Origin: Betaproteobacteria bacterium
GTDB lineage: Bacteria; Pseudomonadota; Gammaproteobacteria; Burkholderiales; Burkholderiaceae
DNA length: 30,318 nucleotides
Direction: 5' to 3'
Assembly: GCA_009921765.1 (NCBI GenBank)
Contig: RFXC01000019.1
Location: forward strand, 1-30,318
In this document: positions 13,931 to 23,199 of the stretch, piece by piece
Layout: each line of letters starts with the position of its first letter
Position numbering within the stretch: the first letter of the stretch is position 1
Made by a program: the position numbers and the translations under genes
Notes under the pieces: model-generated
Databases searched by the model: none
What the model was told of the DNA's origin: nothing
The model's input: only the letters and a program-made list of their open reading frames with translations

Positions 13931-15631
13931 GTGAACACGCCGACCCAACCCGATGAAGAAGTCGACTGGCTGGTGTTTGGGTCGGGCGCCGGGGGGCTCT
14001 GTGCGGCACTGGTTGGGCGCCTTGAGGGGTTGGAGGTTCTGCTCTGCGAGAAGACCCCCTTGATCGGTGGCACGACGGCCACTTCGGGGGGAACCATCTG
14101 GATTCCCGGCAGCCACCAAAGCCGGTTGACGCCAACGCCAGACGATCTTGAGGCGGCACGCCTTTATCTGGAGGGCGAGCTTGGCAACGATGGCGCCTCT
14201 GAACTGCGTGAGGCGCTGCTCAACAGTGGCCCTGAAATGCTGGACTACCTGGAGTCGAGAAGCGAGGTGCGCTTCAAGGCCAATTCGCCTTATCCAGACT
14301 ACCACGCAGAGCGTCCAGGGGGGGCCCAGGGAGGACGCGCACTCTCGCCGCTGCCGTTTGACGGGCGGCTTCTGGGTAGCGACTTTTCAATGCTGAGGCC
14401 ACCGCGCGACGAATTCATGGTGCTGGGCGGGATGATGGTCGGGCGTGACGAGATCCGACATCTCATTCGACCCTGGCGATCCTGGCAGTCGCTGCGCATC
14501 ACCTCCCGTATCGTCGGCCGCTACGCGCGCGACCGGCTGAGCTATCGGCGCGGCACGCGTCTGCTGTTGGGCAATGCACTGGTTGGCCGGCTTCTTTACA
14601 GCTACAGAAGCCTGGGCGGCAGGGTGGCGCTCAACACCGCTTTGCAAGGCCTCTGGGTGGAAGGGGGGCGAGTGCTGGGCGCAACCGTGCGGGTTGGTTC
14701 GGGTGAGCGTCGTGTCCGTGCTCGTCGCGGCGTCGTGCTCGCAACGGGTGGCCCGTCGTCGAGCGCGTCATGGCGAAAGCGCCTGCTTCCCGGGCGTGAT
14801 CTGCCCTGGTCTCTTGCATTCGATGGCAACACGGGTGAGGGGCTTGACGCTGGATTGGCCGTTGGTGCGGTACTGGATACACGACATGCCAGTCCGTTCT
14901 TCTGGATGCCCGCCTCCCGCCTTGAGCGCGCGGGTCTGCCTCCTGTCATTTACCCCCACATCCGCGATCGCCCCAAACCGGGCCTGATCGCAGTGCGCGA
15001 TGATGGAAAGCGCTTCGTAAATGAAGGAAATTCTTACCACGATTTCGTGAGCGCGCTCTTTGCGGCCAGTCCTGATTCGCAGACGCCCCACGCCTGGCTG
15101 ATCTGCGACCGACAGTTTGTCCGGGACTTCGGGTTGGGTGTCATTCATCCGGTGTGGCAACGCCTGCCTTTCTTTGAGCGCGCGGGATATCTCCATTCGG
15201 CCGGCACGCTCGAGGCGCTGGCGCACAAGACCGGTATTGATGCGCAGGCGCTCCATTTGACGGTGAAGCATTACAACGCTGATGCAGCAGCGGGTCGTGA
15301 TCGGACCTTCGGCAAGGGGGAACTCGCGCTCAATCGCTACAACGGCGATCCTGACACCGCTCCCAACCGCTGTCTGCGTCCGATTGAGGCAGCGCCTTTC
15401 TACGCGGTCCGGGTCATTCCCGCCCCCATCGGATCGAGTGTCGGTCTGCTCGCCGATGCCGAAGGCCGGGTGCTTGACGAGAGCCGTGTCCCGATTGAAG
15501 GTCTCTATGCCTGCGGCAACGACATGAGTTCTGTGATGGGTGGGCACTATCCCGGGCCGGGAATCACGCTGGGGCCTGCGATGGTGTTTGCTTACCGCGC
15601 GGCGCGACATGCCGCTACCGTGAGGGGGTGA
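13931..15631 (+). CDS. FAD-dependent dehydrogenase, 3-ketosteroid delta1-dehydrogenase-like (paralogue)
   Basis: The protein has 566 residues from a GTG at 13931 (MNTPTQPDEEVDWLVFG). The frame is open back to 13883, but that part would overlap the TIM-barrel gene. The FAD motif GSGAGGLCAA is near residues 18-27, with IGGTTATSGGTIWIPG at 45-60. The C-terminal GNDMSSVMGGHYPGPGITLGP carries the Tyr and Gly arrangement seen in 3-ketosteroid delta1-dehydrogenases. It is a clear paralogue of the 585-residue protein at 6197-7954, with the same block order throughout. It ends the plus-strand operon and converges on the Bug gene at 15757. A double-bond-introducing role on a cyclic ketone or acid is likely but unproven. 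Confidence 0.91.
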   Translation: MNTPTQPDEEVDWLVFGSGAGGLCAALVGRLEGLEVLLCEKTPLIGGTTATSGGTIWIPGSHQSRLTPTPDDLEAARLYLEGELGNDGASELREALLNSGPEMLDYLESRSEVRFKANSPYPDYHAERPGGAQGGRALSPLPFDGRLLGSDFSMLRPPRDEFMVLGGMMVGRDEIRHLIRPWRSWQSLRITSRIVGRYARDRLSYRRGTRLLLGNALVGRLLYSYRSLGGRVALNTALQGLWVEGGRVLGATVRVGSGERRVRARRGVVLATGGPSSSASWRKRLLPGRDLPWSLAFDGNTGEGLDAGLAVGAVLDTRHASPFFWMPASRLERAGLPPVIYPHIRDRPKPGLIAVRDDGKRFVNEGNSYHDFVSALFAASPDSQTPHAWLICDRQFVRDFGLGVIHPVWQRLPFFERAGYLHSAGTLEALAHKTGIDAQALHLTVKHYNADAAAGRDRTFGKGELALNRYNGDPDTAPNRCLRPIEAAPFYAVRVIPAPIGSSVGLLADAEGRVLDESRVPIEGLYACGNDMSSVMGGHYPGPGITLGPAMVFAYRAARHAATVRG

Positions 15632-15645
15632 GCCTCCGCGGGTGA

Positions 15646-15685
15646 GCTTGCGCGGGCGGGCCCCGGCGGGCGCGCCTCGGCAAGC
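15646..15685. terminator. Possible GC-rich hairpin between convergent operons
   Basis: GCTTGC at 15646-15651 pairs with GCAAGC at 15680-15685 around a very GC-rich interior that can pair imperfectly. It lies in the 125-base gap where the plus-strand and minus-strand operons converge, the expected place for a bidirectional terminator. There is no T-run on either side, so confidence is low. Confidence 0.3.
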
Positions 15686-15710
15686 GGGTAAGGCCGCAGG
15701 GCCAGCGGGG

Positions 15711-15740
15711 CGCCTGCATCAGGTCCGCCTGCATCAGGTC
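15711..15740. repeat. Perfect 15-bp tandem duplication in the convergent gap
   Basis: The unit cgcctgcatcaggtc occurs twice in direct succession (15711-15725 and 15726-15740), followed by a partial third copy (cgccg). It is non-coding, just past the 3' end of the Bug gene. Slippage is the simplest origin. Confidence 0.8.
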
Positions 15741-15756
15741 CGCCGAAGCCGCAGAC

Positions 15757-16767
15757 TCAGTCCTGCTTGATGCCGTGGTCCTGGATCAGCTTGCGATAGA
15801 GCTCGAATTGGGCGCGGGTGGCCGTACCCAGTTCGTCGGGCGACGAGCCGCGAAGCGTGAGGCCGAATCCCACCAGTCGCTCGCGGGTGGGCGGATCGGC
15901 GAGCGCGCGCTGCATCTCGCCATGCAGCCGGTCGATGATTGGCTGGGGCGTTCCAGCCGGCATCACCATGGCAAACCATGAATTGAAGAAATAGCCAGGG
16001 AGGCCTGATTCGTCTACGGTCGGCACGTTCGGGTACTGAGCGAGCCGCTTGGGTGTGGAGACGGCAAGAAGCCGCACCTTGCCCGACTGGATGAGTGCGG
16101 TCACCGTGCCGAGTCCCTGCATGGCTGCGTCGACCTCGCCGGATGCCACCGCGACCGCGGCCGGGGTGGCTCCCTTGTAAGGCACATGCAGCATCTGCAG
16201 CTGGGCTTTGCTTGCGAGCAGCGCCATCGCGATGTGCTGCGGGCTGCCGTTGCCGCCCGAACTGTAATTGAGCTTTCCAGGATTGGCGCGCGCCGCGGCG
16301 ATGAAGTCGGCCACCGAGCGAAGCGGTGACTCCGGGCGTACGACCATGCCCCATTCAATGGTGGCGGCAAGCGACAGGGGCGCGAAGTCGGTGAGTGCGT
16401 TCCACGGCATCTTGGGAAAGATGTGCGGAATCATCGTGAGCACGCTGTCGTTGAAGCCCCCCATGGTATAGCCATCGGGCGCGGCGCGGGCCACACGTTC
16501 GGCGCCTATCAGTCCCGAGGAGCCAGCGATGTTTTCCACCACGATCGGCTGCCCCAGCCCCTCGGCCATCTTCTGTGTGAGAACGCGCGCCGCATTGTCA
16601 ACCGCGCTTCCGGCGGCAAGTGGAATCACCATGCGGATAGGCTTGGTGGGGTAGGCGGTGGCAGTCTGCGCGTGAGCGGCCGCAGGCAGTCCAACTGCGA
16701 GGGCGGCAGCAACGGCCAGCATGCGCCCGGCGGCCGAATGCCGTTGCGGCAGGCGGAAGTGCTTCAT
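15757..16767 (-). CDS. Bug/TctC-family periplasmic binding protein
   Basis: The protein has 336 residues, with a long Sec signal (about the first 33 residues, ending AAAHAQ), then YPTKPIRMVIPLAAGSAVDN, VVENIAGSSGLIGAERVARA, KLNYSSGGNGSPQHI, LHVPYKGATPAAVAVASG and YPNVPTVDESGLPGY. The ATG at 16767 has GAGGAG upstream. It is the last gene of the long minus-strand operon, 46 bases after a racemase-family gene. It presumably binds a substrate or product of the cyclic-amide pathway, in parallel with the ABC importer of the same operon. Its full domain 2 makes it a useful reference for the deletion in the Bug protein at 3055-3891. Confidence 0.94.
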   Translation of the reverse strand: MKHFRLPQRHSAAGRMLAVAAALAVGLPAAAHAQTATAYPTKPIRMVIPLAAGSAVDNAARVLTQKMAEGLGQPIVVENIAGSSGLIGAERVARAAPDGYTMGGFNDSVLTMIPHIFPKMPWNALTDFAPLSLAATIEWGMVVRPESPLRSVADFIAAARANPGKLNYSSGGNGSPQHIAMALLASKAQLQMLHVPYKGATPAAVAVASGEVDAAMQGLGTVTALIQSGKVRLLAVSTPKRLAQYPNVPTVDESGLPGYFFNSWFAMVMPAGTPQPIIDRLHGEMQRALADPPTRERLVGFGLTLRGSSPDELGTATRAQFELYRKLIQDHGIKQD

Positions 16768-16813
16768 CAGTGGATCTCCTCAGGCAAGGATGGGTGCAGC
16801 CGGGATGCGTGCA

Positions 16814-17581
16814 CTAACGTGCACTGTCGTCCATCGACTTTTGCGATTCAAGCAATCGCCCGATTGAGTCGGGAAGCCCATGGTGTGGCTTGCGCGGGGG
16901 CGGTGAAAAGCTTCCTGCTCGAGCCTGCCGTGGCGCAAGACGCACCAGTGACTCCGCCTGGGCCACTGCGCACGAGACTCCGTCGACAGCGGGCACTGGC
17001 AGCCGCTCCCGAATTTGCCGTGCGAGGCCTGCAAGCGGCGCGCCCGCGATCACCAGGGCGTCGGCGCCGTCTTCACGCACCGCGCGCTCGCACAGTGCCA
17101 GCAACTGGTCTGCCTGATCGGTCTGGACCGAGCCAATGTTGGCCAAAGGCTGGTCGAGCGCGCGAATGCTGGCGAGGCGTGAGGCAAGACCGCAGCGCTC
17201 AACGGTTTCGCGATACCACGCCGTGATTCGCGACGAAATGGCGATGATTGAAAATCGCTGGCCAATCAGGCAGGCCGACGCAAACGCAGCCTCGCTCATT
17301 CCCACCACCGGCACCGGGACGACTTCACGCAGGGCTGGCAGGCCCGGGTCGCCGAAGGCCGCGACCACGATGGCATCAAAGCGCGGGTAATGCTCGGCCG
17401 CGAGCTGCGCGACCGCGTAGGCACCGATCAGCGATTCAAAGCGGGTCTCGATGTAGGCCACCCCAAACGGCGCCGTCACCACGGTGATGTCGGTTCCCGG
17501 TGATGCCGTTCGCCGTGCTTCGTCGCCAATCAGAGACGACACACTCTCGGAGATGTTGGGGTTGATGAGGAGCAGACGCAT
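16814..17581 (-). CDS. Asp/Glu/hydantoin racemase family protein lacking both usual cysteines
   Basis: The protein has 255 residues from the ATG at 17581 (MRLLLINPNISES); the longer frame up to 17659 would run into the hydantoinase gene. LLINPN, TAPFGVAYIETR, AAFGDPGLPALRE and VPVVGMSEAAF are typical of the hydantoin racemase group. Known hydantoin racemases use two cysteines, just before FGDPGL-type and within LGCAG-type motifs. Here these positions are Ala75 and Gly180 (IAGAPLAG). Classic two-base racemization is therefore doubtful, although the family also includes isomerases and other C-N or C-C enzymes. It is 13 bases downstream of the hydantoinase gene. Confidence 0.88.
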   Translation of the reverse strand: MRLLLINPNISESVSSLIGDEARRTASPGTDITVVTAPFGVAYIETRFESLIGAYAVAQLAAEHYPRFDAIVVAAFGDPGLPALREVVPVPVVGMSEAAFASACLIGQRFSIIAISSRITAWYRETVERCGLASRLASIRALDQPLANIGSVQTDQADQLLALCERAVREDGADALVIAGAPLAGLARQIRERLPVPAVDGVSCAVAQAESLVRLAPRQARAGSFSPPPRKPHHGLPDSIGRLLESQKSMDDSAR

Positions 17582-17594
17582 GGGGCGCAGTCGC

Positions 17595-19019
17595 TCAGAC
17601 GCTGCGGCGTGCTGGCAGAAGGCTGGGCATGCCGCAGCGGAGAAACTGCCCGCCGCCAACTGGGGGCGTGAAGGCGCTGCCGTTCCACACCACCTGACCT
17701 CTCAGCATGGTGAGGCCGGGCCAGGCCTTCAGTGTCATGCCTTCATAGGGCGTGTAGTCCACCGCATGATGCAGCATGGAGTTGGTCAGGGTGACTTCGC
17801 GATGGTCCCAGATCACGAGGTCGGCATCGGATCCAATTGCGATCGTGCCCTTTCGCGGGTGCAGCCCGTAGGCTTTGGCTGGCTGCGTTGCGGTCAACTC
17901 GACAAAACGGTTGATGGTCAGGCGACCACCGAGAACGCCTTCGGAATAGAGGAGCGGCATGCGCGTTTCAATGCCCGGAATGCCGTTCGGGATATAGGCA
18001 AAGGGAACTTCCTTGCCGCCAGGCTTCTTGCCGGCCGGGTCGTCATAGTTGAACGGTGCGTGGTCGGAGGACAGCACTGTGAACAGACCATCGGACAGAC
18101 CGTCCCAGATCACCTGCTGATTCGATGCATCCCGCGGTGGGGGGCTACAGACACATTTGGCGCCAAGATAGCTGTCGTCGATTCCAAGGTCGGCCGCCGT
18201 GAGGAACAGGTACTGGGGGCAGGTTTCAGCAAAAATTTTCATGCCACGACCGCGTGCCCAGCGAATCTGCTCCACCGCCTCTCGCCCCGATACATGCACG
18301 ATCAGGATGGGTACGTCGATCAATTCGGCAAGGGAGATGGCGCGGTGGGTGGCTTCGCGCTCGACAAGCATTGGACGCGAGTGCGAATGGAACCGGGGCG
18401 CGGTCTGCCCGGCTGCCTCGAGCTTTTTGGTGAGCCAGGCGATGCAGTCGGCGTTCTCGGCGTGGATCATGGCCATCGCGCCTTCCCTTCGAGCGATCGC
18501 GAGCACGTCTAGGATCTGACCATCGTCGAGTTTCAGGTCGTCATAGGTCATGTACAACTTGAAAGACGTATAGCCATCCCGAATGAGGTTGGGGAGTTCG
18601 CTGTTGAGAACCGTGTCAGTCGGGTCGCTGACAATGAGATGGAAGGCGTAATCGACATGGGCCACCCCGTCGGCGCGGCGGTGATAGTCATCGACCGCCG
18701 CCTTCAGGCTGGCACCCTTCACCTGCGCGGCAAACGGGATCACTGTCGTGGTGCCGCCGCAAGCGGCAGCGCGCGTGCCAGTATCGAAGTTGTCGGCCAT
18801 CCGAACCGGTGGCTCCATGGGCTGATCAAGGTGACAGTGGCTGTCGACGCCGCCCGGGGTCACGACTCGGCCCGCCGCATCGATCTCGTGCGCGCCCTGC
18901 GCCAGGCCCTGTCCGAGCATGGCGATGCGGCCCTGACGGATGCCGATATCGCAGTCGATGGTGTCCGAGGCTGTCGCGAGGCGGGCGTTGCGAATCACGC
19001 AGTCAAAATTGGCAGTCAT
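17595..19019 (-). CDS. Dihydropyrimidinase/hydantoinase (cyclic amidohydrolase)
   Basis: This 474-residue member of the amidohydrolase superfamily is of normal length. All binuclear-metal ligands of the D-hydantoinase/dihydropyrimidinase type are present: H61 and H63 (DSHCHLDQP), carboxylatable K154 (SFKLYMTYDD), H186 (MIHAENADC), H242 (LIVHVSGREA) and D319 (VLSSDHAPF). It opens the ring of hydantoins or dihydropyrimidines to N-carbamoyl amino acids, or of related cyclic amides. The ATG at 19019 is preferred to the open frame up to 19163, which overlaps the amidase gene. It is 14 bases downstream of the amidase and followed by a racemase-family gene. Exact ring substrate and stereochemistry are not readable. 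Confidence 0.94.
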   Translation of the reverse strand: MTANFDCVIRNARLATASDTIDCDIGIRQGRIAMLGQGLAQGAHEIDAAGRVVTPGGVDSHCHLDQPMEPPVRMADNFDTGTRAAACGGTTTVIPFAAQVKGASLKAAVDDYHRRADGVAHVDYAFHLIVSDPTDTVLNSELPNLIRDGYTSFKLYMTYDDLKLDDGQILDVLAIARREGAMAMIHAENADCIAWLTKKLEAAGQTAPRFHSHSRPMLVEREATHRAISLAELIDVPILIVHVSGREAVEQIRWARGRGMKIFAETCPQYLFLTAADLGIDDSYLGAKCVCSPPPRDASNQQVIWDGLSDGLFTVLSSDHAPFNYDDPAGKKPGGKEVPFAYIPNGIPGIETRMPLLYSEGVLGGRLTINRFVELTATQPAKAYGLHPRKGTIAIGSDADLVIWDHREVTLTNSMLHHAVDYTPYEGMTLKAWPGLTMLRGQVVWNGSAFTPPVGGGQFLRCGMPSLLPARRSV

Positions 19020-19033
19020 GGATCGATCCGGGG

Positions 19034-20218
19034 TCAGACGTTGGCAAGGCGCGCCGCGAGCGCCACCAGCGCACGATCGGAGCCGCGCGGGCCGACCAGA
19101 CTGAGGCCGAGCGGGGCGCCAGCACGCTGCGACAGCGGCATGGAAAGCTGCGGCAGCCCGCACAGGCCCGCTGTGGCAAGCATTTGGAGCGCGCGATTGC
19201 GGTAGTCCTCAAGATCGCCCTCGCTGGTCGCTCGCAGTGGGGCGATGTCGGGCATGGTGGGCATCAGCAGCACGCCGCCCGTGCCCAGGAGCGCATCGAG
19301 ATGGGCGGTGTAGCGGGTGCGGTAAGCCCGCGCCTCGGCAACCTGCGCATCGGTGACCTGGCTCGCCCAGGCGAAACGCTCGGCGACGCCAGGTCCGAGC
19401 GGCGGCTGGTAACGGCTGATCAGTCCGCCACAGGTGTTCCATGCTTCACGACCCTGGATGTAGCGGAAGGCCCAGTACATGGCGTCAAGCGAATCGAGGG
19501 TGATGGTCATCACCTCGGGTTCGCCCAGCACCTTCCGCGCGCGTTCAACCGCGCCGGCATGCGCTTCACGCGCCGCAGGCACGGCCAGCGACCACATGTC
19601 CTCGGGCCAGAGGAGGCGTAGCGGCCCGGGAAGGTCGGCAGTGTCACCTGCCAGCAGCACGTCGGCAACGCGCGTGAAGGTGGCGATGTCGCGTGTAAAC
19701 CATCCACAGGTATCGAAGCTGGGCGCGAGATCGAGGCAGCCGGCAAGGCTCACACGGCCATGTGTGGGGCGCAGGCCATAGAGTCCGCAGTGGCTGGCAG
19801 GCGCGCGAACCGAGCCACCTGTGTCGGTCCCGAGCGCGGCCTCGCACAGATGACTGGATACCGCTGAGGCCGATCCGGACGACGATCCGCCGGTGATGCG
19901 GTCAGGGGCTGCACCGTTGACCGGCGATCCAAAGTGCGCGTTCAGGCCATTGAGCGAGAATGCGAATTCATCGGTGACGGTTTTGCCTGCAAGCGATGCG
20001 CCCGCATCGAGCAGCCGCTGGACGCTGTCTGCGTTGCGGGTCTTGATGCCAGACATCGCGAGCACGAACGGACTACCGCCCCCTGTGGGATAACCGGCCA
20101 CATCGAACAGATCCTTGGCTGCAAACCGCAGCCCAGCAAGGGGGCCGGTTGGCGCGTGCGGCACCTCGACCGAGGGATAGGGAACGAACGCGCGGGCGGG
20201 GTCGTGAAGGGCAGTCAT
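19034..20218 (-). CDS. Amidase-signature family hydrolase
   Basis: The 394-residue amidase has the full Ser-cisSer-Lys triad: K35 in FAAKDLFDV, the serine loop GGSSSGS (110-116) and nucleophile S136 in GTDTGGSVRAP. It starts at 20218 with the ATG overlapping the preceding ATPase stop (ATGA), so translation is coupled. It is somewhat short for the family (often 450-500), mainly at the C-terminus, but no motif is missing. Next to a hydantoinase it could cleave the N-carbamoyl or amide product of ring opening, in place of the usual carbamoylase (HyuC or nitrilase-type), which is absent from the window. Another linear amide is also possible. Confidence 0.92.
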   Translation of the reverse strand: MTALHDPARAFVPYPSVEVPHAPTGPLAGLRFAAKDLFDVAGYPTGGGSPFVLAMSGIKTRNADSVQRLLDAGASLAGKTVTDEFAFSLNGLNAHFGSPVNGAAPDRITGGSSSGSASAVSSHLCEAALGTDTGGSVRAPASHCGLYGLRPTHGRVSLAGCLDLAPSFDTCGWFTRDIATFTRVADVLLAGDTADLPGPLRLLWPEDMWSLAVPAAREAHAGAVERARKVLGEPEVMTITLDSLDAMYWAFRYIQGREAWNTCGGLISRYQPPLGPGVAERFAWASQVTDAQVAEARAYRTRYTAHLDALLGTGGVLLMPTMPDIAPLRATSEGDLEDYRNRALQMLATAGLCGLPQLSMPLSQRAGAPLGLSLVGPRGSDRALVALAARLANV

Positions 20219-21231
20219 CGATTGGCTTCGGCTTGAAGTTCGTGGGTGCGGATGCAACGGGTCGCGTGGCCCGGGGCCACGATTGTGCGTTGGGGTTGCG
20301 CTGCGCGACACGCATCAATCGCGAGTGCGCAGCGATCGGCAAAGGCACACCCGGGTGGCAGGCGTGAGAGATCGGGTGGGCTGCCTGGAATGGTCTTGAG
20401 ACGCTCGCCGCGTGCCATCGATCCTTCGGCACGGCTTCGTAGCAGGGCAAGCGTGTACGGGTGGGCGGGCGCGCGGATCACGTCGCGTGTGCTGCCTTCT
20501 TCAACGATTCGTCCGCCATACATGACGGCAATGCGGTCGGCGACTTCCACCGCCGCGCCGAGGTCATGCGTGACGAAGACCACCGCCAGGCCCAGCTCAC
20601 GCTGCAACTCGCGCAGGAGCAGGAGCACCTGGATTTGCACCGTGGCATCGAGTGCGGTGGTGGGTTCGTCTGCGAGCAGCAGTTTCGGTCGACAGGCGAG
20701 CGCAAGCGCGATCATGGCCCGCTGGCGCATGCCGCCGGACATCTCGTGCGGGTAGGCGGCCAGCCGGCGCTCTGGGCTGGGAATGCGGACCCGCTCAAAC
20801 AGTTCGAGTGCGCGCTTGCGCGCGTCGACTGCGCTGACGGGTTCATGCCTGCGGATGGCCTCCACGATCTGATCGCCCAGGGTGTAGACCGGATCCAGGG
20901 CCGTGAGCGGCTCCTGAAAGATCATGGCCACACGGGCACCGCGATAATCGGCGAGGGCGCGGCGGTCGAGCGCCATCACATCGGTGCCGTCGACCATCAT
21001 TTGCCCGCCAATCCGGGTGGCTTGCGGCGCATGCAGCCGCATCAGACTGCGCAGGGTGACGCTCTTACCGGAGCCTGATTCTCCGATGAGCGCGACCACC
21101 TCGCCGCGTTCGATTCGGAGATCGACGCCGTTGACCGCGTTGACCGGACGAGCCCCCCGAGTAAACGTCACCGTGAGATCACGGATGTCGACCAGCGGCG
21201 CTGACGTGGAAGGATTCATGCCACCACTCAT
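20215..21231 (-). CDS. Peptide-type ABC transporter ATP-binding protein (DppD/OppD-like)
   Basis: This 338-residue ATPase has Walker A GESGSGKS (50-57), Q-loop in IFQEPLTALDPV, signature MSGGMRQR (164-171) and Walker B LLLADEPTTALD (185-196). The C-terminal LPPGCAFADRCALAIDAC belongs to the oligopeptide/dipeptide ATPase extension. The ATG at 21231 follows the partner ATPase stop by three bases. A second ATG four codons later (21219) is also possible. It forms the ATPase heterodimer with the product of 21235-22302 and powers the permease pair encoded upstream. The gene overlaps the amidase start by four bases. Confidence 0.95.
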   Translation of the reverse strand: MSGGMNPSTSAPLVDIRDLTVTFTRGARPVNAVNGVDLRIERGEVVALIGESGSGKSVTLRSLMRLHAPQATRIGGQMMVDGTDVMALDRRALADYRGARVAMIFQEPLTALDPVYTLGDQIVEAIRRHEPVSAVDARKRALELFERVRIPSPERRLAAYPHEMSGGMRQRAMIALALACRPKLLLADEPTTALDATVQIQVLLLLRELQRELGLAVVFVTHDLGAAVEVADRIAVMYGGRIVEEGSTRDVIRAPAHPYTLALLRSRAEGSMARGERLKTIPGSPPDLSRLPPGCAFADRCALAIDACRAAQPQRTIVAPGHATRCIRTHELQAEANR

Positions 21232-21234
21232 TGA

Positions 21235-22302
21235 TCAGGAATGTTCGGCGAGGGTATCGCCCCCGGCCGGGCGAGGGCCTGATCGGCTGGCCTTCGCATG
21301 ACCTGAGTCCGGGACATGGATGAGGCAGGCCACGGCATCGCCAGGGTGGGTGCCACGCAGCCGGGGCTGCGTCTGCGAACACACCGGGTCAACCATCGGG
21401 CAGCGTGGATGGAACCGGCAACCGGACGGTGGGTCGATCGGGTTGGGCGGATCGCCTGCGAGTGGGACTCGCTCGGTACGGTGATCCGGATCCATGGAAG
21501 GCATGGACTGGGTGAGTGCCTGCGTGTAGGGATGGCGGGGCGCCTCGAACAGCTGTTCGGCGGGACCCACCTCTACCACCTCGCCGAGGTACATCACCAT
21601 GACCCGATCGCTGACATAGCGCACCACATGCAGATCATGGCTGATGAAGATGTAGGTGAGACCGAACTCTGCCTTGAGATCGAGTAGCAGGTTGAGCACT
21701 TGAGCCTCAACCGATTTGTCGAGGGCCGAGACCGCCTCATCGAGAATGATCAGCCGGGGCTGAAGGGCGAGGGCGCGCGCAATATTGATGCGCTGACGCT
21801 GGCCGCCCGACAGTTCGTGCGGGTACCGACCTGCAAAGCGCGACGGATCGAGACCCACCCGGGCGAGCAGGTCGTGCGCGCGCGACAGCGCCTCACGAGC
21901 TGGCGTGCCGTGCACGCGAGGACCGAAGGCGATCGAGTCTTCTATGGTCATGCGCGGGTTGAGCGAGGCGTAGCTGTCCTGGAACACCATCTGAACCTGG
22001 CGCCTGAAGGCCTTCATGGGCATGTCGGCCGAGCCGACACGACAGCCATCGAAGATGATCTCGCCCGCAGTCGGGGCGATGAGGTTCATGAGCAATCGTG
22101 CGGTTGTGCTTTTGCCGCAACCGGATTCTCCAACCACCCCGAGCGTCTCACCTTGATAGACGCGGAAATCGATGCCGTCGACGGCACGCACCACAGGCCG
22201 GCGAGCGCCGATTGGAGCGGTGAGGGGGAAGTGTTTGACGAGCCCGCTGATCTCGAGGAGCGGGCTGCCGGTTGCGGTGCGCGAAGCGGGGAGGGCCGTC
22301 AT
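21235..22302 (-). CDS. Peptide-type ABC transporter ATP-binding protein (DppF/OppF-like)
   Basis: The ATPase has 355 residues from the ATG at 22302, two bases after the permease stop. The frame is open to 22452, but that part overlaps the permease gene. Walker [10 protein letters not shown] (58-66), Q108 in [13 protein letters not shown], signature LSGGQ (164-168) and Walker [13 protein letters not shown] (184-195) are all intact. The N-terminal LVKHFPL and the C-terminal [12 protein letters not shown] are typical of OppF/DppF. Here the F-type gene precedes the D-type gene, the reverse of the usual Dpp order. It works at the inner face of the membrane with its partner. Confidence 0.95.
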   Translation of the reverse strand: MTALPASRTATGSPLLEISGLVKHFPLTAPIGARRPVVRAVDGIDFRVYQGETLGVVGESGCGKSTTARLLMNLIAPTAGEIIFDGCRVGSADMPMKAFRRQVQMVFQDSYASLNPRMTIEDSIAFGPRVHGTPAREALSRAHDLLARVGLDPSRFAGRYPHELSGGQRQRINIARALALQPRLIILDEAVSALDKSVEAQVLNLLLDLKAEFGLTYIFISHDLHVVRYVSDRVMVMYLGEVVEVGPAEQLFEAPRHPYTQALTQSMPSMDPDHRTERVPLAGDPPNPIDPPSGCRFHPRCPMVDPVCSQTQPRLRGTHPGDAVACLIHVPDSGHAKASRSGPRPAGGDTLAEHS

Positions 22303-22304
22303 GC

Positions 22305-23195
22305 TCAGCTCTTGACATCCATCGCAGAGCGAAGCGAATCGGACAGCAGGTTGAATGCGATGGATGTGATGAAGATCATGGCGCCTGGCAGTGCTGCAAC
22401 CCAGGGTTGGGTGTAGATGGCAGTGCGCAGCGTGTTCAGCATCAGGCCCCACTCGGGCTCGGGCGGGCGTACGCCCAGCCCTAGGAAGCTGAGACCGGAG
22501 GCGAGGATCATGGAGACTGCGATCAGGCTGGTGGCATACACAAAGATGGGCCCCAGTACGTTACCCAGCACATGCACCCGAACGATAGTGAGCGCGTGAG
22601 CCCCCGAGGCGCGGGCTGCCTCGACAAAGTCGCGTCCGCGCACCTGTGTGGTGACACTCTCCGCCACCCGCACGATGGGGGGCGTGAACACGATCGTGAG
22701 TGACAGCAGCGCGTTGAAGATGCCCGCACCCAATGCACCCGACAAAGCGATGGCAAGCAGCACAGAGGGAAACGCATAGAGAACGTCCACCGTGCGCATG
22801 ATGGCGCTGTTGATCCAGCCCCCTGCGTAGCCTGCCAGGAGGCCCAGCGAGGTGCCAATGATGAAGGCAAGCAGCACTGGCGTGAGCCCCATGAAGAGGG
22901 ACAGACGCGCGCCCACAATCAGCCTGGACAGCATGTCGCGACCCAGCTCATCGCTACCCAGCGGATAGTTGGGACTGCCGATGGGTTTGAGCCGCCCGAA
23001 CATCGATGAAGCATAGGGGTCGGCCGGCGCGAGCCACGGGCCGAAGATGGCGAGCGAGAGCAGGCCAAGCACGATAAGGCCCGATGCGACCGCGACGGGA
23101 TCACGGAGCAGCTTGCGTGCCGCGCCCGCCCAGTAGCCCTGCGACCGCTCGACCGGGAGCGCGGACACATTCGGTGTGTTGAGGCTGGACATCAT
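22305..23195 (-). CDS. Peptide-type ABC transporter permease (DppC-like)
   Basis: The 296-residue inner-membrane protein has the OppC-type N-terminal tail and first membrane helix (VASGLIVLGLLSLAIFGPWLAP), followed by the PNYPLGSDELGRDMLSRLIVGARLSL block diagnostic of DppC/OppC. The EAA-type loop is seen around FVEAARASGAHALTIVRVH. It starts with two adjacent ATGs (23195 and 23192), four bases after the DppB-like stop, and is followed at two bases by the ATPase. It forms the translocation pore with the DppB-like subunit. Confidence 0.95.
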   Translation of the reverse strand: MMSSLNTPNVSALPVERSQGYWAGAARKLLRDPVAVASGLIVLGLLSLAIFGPWLAPADPYASSMFGRLKPIGSPNYPLGSDELGRDMLSRLIVGARLSLFMGLTPVLLAFIIGTSLGLLAGYAGGWINSAIMRTVDVLYAFPSVLLAIALSGALGAGIFNALLSLTIVFTPPIVRVAESVTTQVRGRDFVEAARASGAHALTIVRVHVLGNVLGPIFVYATSLIAVSMILASGLSFLGLGVRPPEPEWGLMLNTLRTAIYTQPWVAALPGAMIFITSIAFNLLSDSLRSAMDVKS

Positions 23196-23199
23196 GACA

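Noticed and set aside
15632..15756. Intrinsic terminator between convergent operons as a firm call
   Set aside because: The hairpin is imperfect inside and lacks a T-run on either strand, so it is listed only at low confidence.
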